Below are positions 1 through 4,273 of a stretch of 6,260 nt of DNA, one piece after another (within the stretch, counting starts at the first letter, position 1; each line of letters begins with the position of its first letter). This stretch comes from Chitinophagaceae bacterium. Its GTDB lineage: Bacteria > Bacteroidota > Bacteroidia > Chitinophagales > Chitinophagaceae. The notes under the pieces are model-generated. The model had not been told where the DNA came from. It ran no database searches and saw only the letters and a program-made list of their open reading frames with translations. A program made the position numbers and the translations under genes. The DNA is taken from NCBI GenBank assembly GCA_003526435.1, contig DPWF01000046.1, forward strand, positions 2,105 to 8,364, written 5' to 3'.

Positions 1-146
1 CAGGCAAAAGCAGCATCTTTTCCAAAGAAGGCACTTTCTGGATTTATGAAAAAGTAGATGGTGAATGGAAACGACTGGCCAGCATTTATGAATGGGCCGC
101 AGTATCGAAATTAAAGTACAATAGCGATATCGATTTCTTTAACTAG
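1..146 (+). CDS. 3' end of an unidentified protein (partial)
   Basis: An open frame enters from the left edge; the first complete codon is at position 3 and the frame ends at TAG 144-146. The other two forward frames hit stops within about the first 60 bases. The visible 47 residues are rich in aromatic and charged residues (for example FWIYEKVDGEWKRLASIYEW) and end in DIDFFN. They look like the edge of a soluble, beta-rich domain. No family is recognised and no membrane segment is visible. The stop lies 6 bp from the stop of the convergent ThuA-like gene, with no clear hairpin terminator between them. That this is a real gene end is fairly likely from the composition and tight packing, but its function cannot be read from this fragment. 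Confidence 0.6.
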   Translation, partial: GKSSIFSKEGTFWIYEKVDGEWKRLASIYEWAAVSKLKYNSDIDFFN

Positions 147-152
147 TTCACG

Positions 153-881
153 CTATTTTTTACCCATTGCATAGTTGATTCCTCCCAATACATGCTTCAG
201 GAATAATGGATCTGAATAGGCTTCATGTGTATGGCCCAGGCCCGTATAAAATGCCCTTCCCCCATCGAATGAATGATACCAGCTAATGGGATGGTTGCTA
301 CCGTTTTCGCCTCCGGTATAACTCGATTCATCCAGTGTAATCAATACTTTTAAATCGGGTTGAATGTCTTTAAAATTGTACCATTCATCCCACCGTTTCC
401 ATGTTTTCGGTAAATGTTTTGTAGCAGGGTGTTTGCTGTCTTTAATATGTAAAACGGCATCCTGCTGTTTAGGATGACTTTTAAAATATGCCCCTACCAG
501 TTGATTGAACCAGGGCCATTCGTATTCTGTATCAGTAGCTGCATGAATCCCTACAAAGCCTTTCCCTTTCTGTATAAATCTTTTAAATGCGTTTTGTTCT
601 TCTTCATTCAATACATCTTTCGTGGTACTCATGAACAACACAGCATCATAGATCGATAATTTTTCGTCTGTAAAAATTTCAGAGGTACGGGATGTATCTA
701 CAGCAAACCCATTTTGCTGACCCATTAACTGTATAGCAGCAACCCCTGTTGGGATAGATTCATGGTAATAGCCTTTCGTTTCAAAGAAAATCAATATTTT
801 TTTCTCTGATGGTCGCATAGAAAGCGTTCCGAGTAATACCACTACAATAAACAGACTGGTTAATTTACTATATATTTTCAT
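153..881 (-). CDS. Secreted ThuA-like domain protein
   Basis: This is a 242-residue protein of the ThuA-like family (PF06283), which has a glutamine-amidotransferase-like fold. In rhizobia, ThuA acts with ThuB in oxidative (3-keto) catabolism of trehalose and related disaccharides, but the exact reaction of most Bacteroidota members is unknown. A basic start plus a hydrophobic stretch at about residues 8-20 indicates export to the periplasm; no lipobox cysteine is seen. Family landmarks in order are TKGYYHESIPTG (35-46), the core strand and turn GFVGIHAATDTEYEWPWF (108-125), RWDEWYNF (163-170), and HPISWYH followed by GRAFYTGLGHTHEAY (197-222). The conserved histidines (40, 113, 197, 217) and DE165-166 are present. 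The length is normal for a single-domain member. The frame extends to a TTG at 908, but the ATG at 881 is preferred because it starts directly at the signal sequence. The gene is 36 bp downstream of the SDR gene on the same strand, so co-transcription is likely. The family call is firm; the substrate is unknown. Confidence 0.9.
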   Translation of the reverse strand: MKIYSKLTSLFIVVVLLGTLSMRPSEKKILIFFETKGYYHESIPTGVAAIQLMGQQNGFAVDTSRTSEIFTDEKLSIYDAVLFMSTTKDVLNEEEQNAFKRFIQKGKGFVGIHAATDTEYEWPWFNQLVGAYFKSHPKQQDAVLHIKDSKHPATKHLPKTWKRWDEWYNFKDIQPDLKVLITLDESSYTGGENGSNHPISWYHSFDGGRAFYTGLGHTHEAYSDPLFLKHVLGGINYAMGKK

Positions 882-917
882 GCAACACTTTTGCCTCAAA
901 TTAATCAATTTATCTGA

Positions 918-1742
918 TCAGGAAATTTTACTGCGTTGATTTGTCATACCCAACATTACTTTTTTCATGACATGGATTTTCAGGAACCGGGGTATTGTGT
1001 TTAATGCATATACCAGCAATTTTGTAAGCCTACCCGGCAACACAGTATTTTTTCTTCCCAGCGCCTTTAAAATGGGTACTCCAATATCGGATGGTCGTAA
1101 TGCTTTACGCATGGTCATATGGGCCCTTGCTCCAAACCCAGTGTGGACAGGGCCCGGTGCAGCAGCCAGTATATCAACCCCAAAAGGCTTCAGTTCAACC
1201 GCTAACGCTTCACCCAATGACTGTACATAAGCTTTGGTAGCGGCATAATTGGCTGCATATGGAACACCCTGAAAGGCCACCATTGAACTCAGCAGAATAA
1301 TTCCACCCCTGCCTTTGGATATGAACCGTTGCGCATAGTAATGTGTAAGCGTTAATACTGACTCACAGTTTACCCTGAGCATATTAATCTCAGTATGAAC
1401 AGATCCATCTATAAAAGGACCCGAAGTGCCAAAACCTGCAGCCAATACCAGTAATCCGATATCGAAGTGCTGAACCTGCTGAACCACATGGCCGATAGCT
1501 GAAGCATCTGACATATCTGCCTGAATCACCATGATCTCAACCTCATGTCTTCTACGGATTTGTAACATGGTATCGTTTAACCGATTTGCATGACGTGAAG
1601 ATATTATCAGGTTAAACCCAGCAGATGCCAGTTGTTCTGCAAGTTCGAGACCTATTCCCGATGTAGCTCCTGTAACCAGTGCCCAGGATCCATACTTTTT
1701 TTTGAGTCTTTGTTTTTCTGTGGATGAAAGTGTCATATACAT
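918..1742 (-). CDS. Short-chain dehydrogenase/reductase (SDR)
   Basis: This is a 274-residue classical SDR, an NAD(P)-dependent oxidoreductase with a Rossmann fold. The nucleotide-binding glycine motif TGATSGIG is at residues 24-31. The NNAG-type strand appears as LAAG (100-103), lacking the usual second Asn. The catalytic set is visible as Asn125, Ser153 and the YxxxK pair Tyr166/Lys170, followed by PGPVHTGF (196-203). Arg50 and nearby basic residues after beta-2 would fit NADP(H) preference, but this is inference. The C-terminal 35 or so residues are hydrophobic and basic (VYALNTIPRFLKIHVMKK) and may contact the membrane, as in some lipid- or steroid-acting SDRs. The substrate cannot be assigned. 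The frame can be extended to a TTG at 1769, but the ATG at 1742 (or 1736) gives a usual N-terminus. It lies between the Crp/Fnr gene (65-bp gap) and the ThuA-like gene (36-bp gap), all on the minus strand, and so may be a target of that regulator. Confidence 0.9.
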   Translation of the reverse strand: MYMTLSSTEKQRLKKKYGSWALVTGATSGIGLELAEQLASAGFNLIISSRHANRLNDTMLQIRRRHEVEIMVIQADMSDASAIGHVVQQVQHFDIGLLVLAAGFGTSGPFIDGSVHTEINMLRVNCESVLTLTHYYAQRFISKGRGGIILLSSMVAFQGVPYAANYAATKAYVQSLGEALAVELKPFGVDILAAAPGPVHTGFGARAHMTMRKALRPSDIGVPILKALGRKNTVLPGRLTKLLVYALNTIPRFLKIHVMKKVMLGMTNQRSKIS

Positions 1743-1765
1743 CTTTGAATGAATAAAAAGATGTA

Positions 1766-1775
1766 TCAAATTTGA
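1766..1775. promoter_or_regulatory. Perfect 10-bp palindrome upstream of the SDR gene
   Basis: TCAAATTTGA is a perfect palindrome in the 65-bp gap between the regulator and the SDR gene, 24 bp upstream of the chosen SDR start. Its CAAATTTG core also matches the Bacteroidota -7 promoter element TAnnTTTG at all but the first position on the minus strand, although no -33 partner sits at the usual spacing. It shares CAAA(A/T)TTGA with the dyad at 2407-2422. It could be a regulator site, an internal promoter, or chance in AT-rich sequence. Confidence 0.3.
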
Positions 1776-1807
1776 GAAGGATGAGTTCTGTAAACGATAA
1801 CAAATGT

Positions 1808-2386
1808 TTAGGTTTTACCTCCAGCTTCTTTTTTAAGCCTGCTCAAATGAACAGCCGTAATACCCAAGTAAGATGCAATCATATGCTGTGGTACCCGGTT
1901 ATGTATATCAGGAAAAATTTCAGTGATAGAATCATAACGATCTTTAACAGAGAGGGCCATCATATTCTTGATCCTGTTGTCCTGGTAAATAAAATAGTAT
2001 TCAGCTATCAGTCTGCCTAGTTTATTTCCTTCCTGTAAATATTCATATCCCCATTCAATCAGCGATCTCGGCAATACAATTACCTCCGTTTCTTCCAATG
2101 CCTGTAGGCTGTATGTGGAAGGTTTCTTTTGCATGAAAGAAGAATAGTCGCAAATAAACTGGTTTTCCATGGCAAAATGGATCGAATGATCAACCCCATT
2201 TTCATCTGTAATGAATACCCTCACCAACCCTTTTGCAATAAAAAAGATTTCATTCGGAACGATGCGTGGTTTACTCAGAAAAGCCTGTCGTTTTATTTTT
2301 TCTTCGATACAGGTTCCTAAAAACCGGTCCCATTCTGCATCAGAAATATTGATCATGGATTGTATGGCCTTATAAAGTGCTTCCAT
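1808..2386 (-). CDS. Crp/Fnr-family transcriptional regulator
   Basis: This is a 192-residue protein with the two-part layout of the Crp/Fnr family. The N-terminal cyclic-nucleotide-binding-like beta barrel spans roughly residues 20-115 and includes FFIAKGLVRVFITDENGVDHSIHF. A linking dimerisation helix covers about 115-140. A C-terminal helix-turn-helix at about 165-187 (VPQHMIASYLGITAVHLSRL) is the variant typical of Bacteroidota members. The canonical cAMP-binding loop of E. coli Crp is not apparent and there is no Fnr-type cysteine cluster, so the signal is probably neither cAMP nor an iron-sulfur cluster; this is inference. The gene starts with ATG, with no clear Shine-Dalgarno sequence, as is usual in this phylum. 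It heads the minus-strand run with the SDR and ThuA-like genes and is divergent from the MFS permease. Local autoregulation and control of those neighbours is plausible. Confidence 0.9.
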   Translation of the reverse strand: MEALYKAIQSMINISDAEWDRFLGTCIEEKIKRQAFLSKPRIVPNEIFFIAKGLVRVFITDENGVDHSIHFAMENQFICDYSSFMQKKPSTYSLQALEETEVIVLPRSLIEWGYEYLQEGNKLGRLIAEYYFIYQDNRIKNMMALSVKDRYDSITEIFPDIHNRVPQHMIASYLGITAVHLSRLKKEAGGKT

Positions 2387-2406
2387 TATCTTTAATTGGT
2401 CTTAAA

Positions 2407-2422
2407 TGTGCAAAATTGAACA
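2407..2422. promoter_or_regulatory. Possible operator for the adjacent Crp/Fnr regulator
   Basis: TGTGCAAAATTGAACA is an imperfect dyad in which 6 of 8 half-site pairs are complementary (TGT.CAA..TTG.ACA). It lies in the 97-bp region between the regulator start (2386, minus) and the permease start (2484, plus). It overlaps the TTG of the candidate permease -33 element, and its core read on the minus strand (CAATTTTG) is one mismatch from the -7 consensus TAnnTTTG. A dyad of this size in a divergent gap beside a Crp/Fnr gene is a common arrangement for such operators. The sequence is visible; the function is inferred. Confidence 0.35.
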
Positions 2423-2446
2423 GGTTATCGTTTCCGGGTTCATTTG
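2415..2446 (+). promoter_or_regulatory. Candidate promoter for the MFS permease
   Basis: A Bacteroidota-type promoter can be drawn: a -33-like ATTG at 2415-2418, a 20-bp spacer, and a -7-like TTCATTTG at 2439-2446, one mismatch from TAnnTTTG. Transcription would begin near 2451, leaving a leader of about 30 nt before the ATG at 2484. The spacing fits the 19-21 bp known for this phylum. The elements are short and the region is AT-rich, so the call is tentative. Confidence 0.4.
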
Positions 2447-2483
2447 CTTATTTAAAATTATAAATCAATAAACCAACTGCTAT

Positions 2484-3659
2484 ATGAACAACAAAACAGG
2501 CTCTTTGTTGGCATCCATGATGTTTTTTGAATACTTTATCTGGGGAGCCTGGTATGTTACCATGGGTACTTATATGGGCACACATTTACAGGCAACCGGT
2601 GTTGAAATCGGGGCCGCTTATAGTGCACTTGCCATTGCCACCATGATCTCGCCTTTCTTTGTAGGCATGATTGCCGACCGCTTTTTTGCGGCACAAAAAA
2701 TCATGGGAGTATTACACCTGCTTGGTGCCGTTCTTTTATTTCTTGCCACAAAAATTACAGACAGTACCATTTTTTACTGGGTCATTTTAGGCTATTCCTT
2801 ATTGTACATGCCTACCATTGCATTAAGCAACAGCGTGGCTTTCTCACAAATGACCGACCCGGGAAAACAATTTCCATGGATACGCGTATTTGGAACACTG
2901 GGCTGGATTGTAGCCGGTGTGCTGATCGGACAATTGGGGATTGAAAAAACAGCTTCCACTTTTTATATGGCTGCTGCTGTTTCTGTAGGCTTAGGTTTAT
3001 TAAGTTTTGTTTTACCCAATACGCCTCCTAATGGCGCAGACAGTTCTGCCTCAAAAGCCATCGGAACAGAAGCCTTTGTATTGTTTAAAGAGAAGCCTTA
3101 CCTCATCTTTTTTATTGCCGCCATCCTGGTTTGTATTCCCCTATCTTTTTATTACGGATTTGCCAATCCATTTCTCAATGAAATGAATTTTGAAAATGCG
3201 GCAAGTAAGATGACGCTTGGACAGGTTTCCGAAGCCGTATTCATATTAGCCATTCCATTTCTGTTTAACAGAATTGGTGTAAAGAATATGTTATTGCTGG
3301 GTATGAGCGCGTGGATATTACGTTATATATTCTTTGCTTATGGCGATGCAGGCGCCAATACCTGGATGTTATATGCAGGCATCATTTTACATGGTATCTG
3401 CTACGATTTCTTTTTTGTAACAGGTTATATGTACACAGAGAAAAAAGCAGGTGCTAAAATTAAAAATGCAGCACAGGGGCTCTTTACATTTGCCACTTAT
3501 GGTGTAGGTATGTTTATTGGTACCTGGTTCAGTGGTTATATTGTTGATCTCTACAAAACCGGAGAAACGCATAACTGGCTCAACATCTGGTATGTACCCG
3601 CCTATATTGCCATGGCTGTATTGATTTATTTTGTTTTATTTTTTAAGGAAAAGAAATAA
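2484..3659 (+). CDS. MFS permease, nucleoside:H+ symporter family
   Basis: This is a 391-residue inner-membrane transporter with about twelve hydrophobic segments across its length. It matches the nucleoside:H+ symporter branch of the major facilitator superfamily (PF03825-like; NupG/XapB relatives). Diagnostic stretches are FFEYFIWGAWYVTMGTYM in the first membrane segment (14-31), the loop 2-3 motif GMIADRFFA (61-69), FPWIRVFGTLGWI (130-142), and late in the protein GYMYTEKKAG and AAQGLFTFATYGVGMFIG. The length is normal and both halves are intact. In enteric bacteria the family imports nucleosides by proton symport. In Bacteroidota, members often sit in sugar-catabolism loci with ThuA-like and Gfo/Idh-type genes and may carry other substrates, so the substrate here is open. 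It is divergent from the Crp/Fnr gene, from which it may be controlled, and ends at TAA just before the inverted repeat at 3668-3757. Confidence 0.88.
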   Translation: MNNKTGSLLASMMFFEYFIWGAWYVTMGTYMGTHLQATGVEIGAAYSALAIATMISPFFVGMIADRFFAAQKIMGVLHLLGAVLLFLATKITDSTIFYWVILGYSLLYMPTIALSNSVAFSQMTDPGKQFPWIRVFGTLGWIVAGVLIGQLGIEKTASTFYMAAAVSVGLGLLSFVLPNTPPNGADSSASKAIGTEAFVLFKEKPYLIFFIAAILVCIPLSFYYGFANPFLNEMNFENAASKMTLGQVSEAVFILAIPFLFNRIGVKNMLLLGMSAWILRYIFFAYGDAGANTWMLYAGIILHGICYDFFFVTGYMYTEKKAGAKIKNAAQGLFTFATYGVGMFIGTWFSGYIVDLYKTGETHNWLNIWYVPAYIAMAVLIYFVLFFKEKK

Positions 3660-3667
3660 CTGAGGTC

Positions 3668-3757
3668 GTGAATGGTGAATGATCAATCGTGAATTGGGAG
3701 CTGCTTTTTAAGCCTTCAATCCAATCGATCATTCACGATTGACGATTCACCATTCAC
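3668..3757. repeat. Large inverted repeat built from heptamer units
   Basis: Arms 3668-3694 and 3731-3757 are reverse complements over 27 bp with two mismatches (3681-3682). The left arm is a tandem of 7-bp units: GTGAATG, GTGAATG, ATCAATC, GTGAATT. Read on the minus strand, the right arm is GTGAATG, GTGAATC, GTCAATC, GTGAATG, ATCGATT. Between them a small inner hairpin GCTT-TTT-AAGC is at 3703-3713, and ATTGG 3693-3697 can pair with CCAAT 3721-3725. The element fills the gap between two convergent genes, with its right arm ending 15 bp from the ArsC-like stop. It could act as a two-way transcription terminator or mRNA 3'-end stabiliser, although there is no terminal T-run. It may also be a dispersed REP-like element. 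Confidence 0.85.
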
Positions 3758-3772
3758 CACCACCACTCACAG

Positions 3773-4126
3773 TCATCTCCCTAATACATCATCGTATTTC
3801 TTCGCATCAAACCCCACTAATATCACTTTATCTGCTTTGGTAATAACAGGGCGTTTGATAATGCTGGTATTTTCGATCATCAATGGAATGGCTTTTGAAG
3901 CATTGGTTACAGATGCCTGTATTGCAGGCAACAATTCTTTATAAGTGGTGGAACGCTTATTAAAAATGGTTTCCCAGCCTACCTGGTCGCACCAGCTTTT
4001 TAATTCTTTAGCGGTAATGCCCATGGTTTTATAGTCATGGAACTGATAGTGGATGTTTCGTTCTTTCATCCAGTTCAACACTTTTTTTACCGTATCGCAA
4101 TTGGGTATGCCGTATATCGTGTACAT
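3773..4126 (-). CDS. ArsC/Spx-family thioredoxin-fold protein (YffB-like)
   Basis: This is a 117-residue protein of the ArsC family (PF03960), the usual length for the Spx/MgsR/YffB branch. It opens with a thioredoxin-like strand and the motif GIPNCDTVKK (6-15). Cys10 is followed by DT, so there is a single N-terminal active-site cysteine rather than the CxxC of Bacillus Spx. Further landmarks are NKRSTTYKEL (56-65) and KRPVI (91-95), where Arg92-Pro93 corresponds to the conserved RP of the family. Glutathione- or glutaredoxin-linked reductase activity is known for true ArsC, but YffB-type members have no settled role, so arsenate reduction should not be assumed. No arsenic-resistance genes are nearby. 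The ATG at 4126 begins directly at the fold. It is convergent with the permease and divergent from the receptor gene. On the minus strand, TATATTCG (4156-4149) resembles a -7 element and would give a leader of about 17 nt. Confidence 0.88.
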   Translation of the reverse strand: MYTIYGIPNCDTVKKVLNWMKERNIHYQFHDYKTMGITAKELKSWCDQVGWETIFNKRSTTYKELLPAIQASVTNASKAIPLMIENTSIIKRPVITKADKVILVGFDAKKYDDVLGR

Positions 4127-4158
4127 TTTGTTTTGGATTAAATCGCTGCGAATATACT

Positions 4159-4180
4159 ATGAGCCGATAAAAAGGCTCAT
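4159..4180. promoter_or_regulatory. Perfect 7-bp dyad upstream of the ArsC-like gene
   Basis: ATGAGCC (4159-4165) and GGCTCAT (4174-4180) are perfect reverse complements around the 8-nt spacer GATAAAAA. No T-run follows on either strand, so a terminator is unlikely. The dyad sits immediately upstream of the minus-strand -7-like TATATTCG (4156-4149), in the place of the promoter spacer, which would suit a repressor operator. That role is inferred; the repeat itself is plain in the sequence. Confidence 0.45.
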
Positions 4181-4224
4181 TCCCCGATTTTCTGAGGTAT
4201 AGAACCAGTTATCTAATTTCCCGG

Positions 4225-4244
4225 AGATTATAACCCAATAATCT
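4225..4244. promoter_or_regulatory. Perfect 7-bp dyad upstream of the receptor gene
   Basis: AGATTAT (4225-4231) and ATAATCT (4238-4244) are perfect reverse complements around the 6-nt spacer AACCCA, ending 29 bp before the receptor start codon. TTATTTTG follows directly (4245-4252) and is one mismatch from the Bacteroidota -7 element TAnnTTTG, though no good -33 element sits at the right distance. The dyad could be an activator or repressor site for the receptor gene. It is AT-rich, so a chance origin is possible. Confidence 0.4.
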
Positions 4245-4273
4245 TTATTTTGTTGTCAAGAAATCGATAAACC

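Noticed and set aside
882..908. Longer N-terminus of the ThuA-like protein from TTG 908
   Set aside because: The added nine residues precede an otherwise standard signal peptide that begins at the ATG at 881, and nothing supports the TTG.
914..921. CTGATCAG palindrome at the SDR stop codon
   Set aside because: Eight-base palindromes are common by chance, and this one has no second copy or promoter context.
967..1230. Plus-strand open frame opposite the SDR gene
   Set aside because: It is antisense to a clear SDR with intact motifs, and its product resembles no domain.
1743..1769. Longer N-terminus of the SDR from TTG 1769
   Set aside because: The extension adds residues unlike a normal SDR start and would begin inside the palindrome and -7-like element; the ATG at 1742 is adequate.
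1772..2320. Plus-strand open frames opposite the Crp/Fnr gene
   Set aside because: They lie wholly or largely within the regulator gene on the other strand, and their products lack recognisable domains.
4159..4180. Rho-independent terminator
   Set aside because: The stem is perfect but no T-run follows on either strand, and it lies between divergent starts rather than after a gene.
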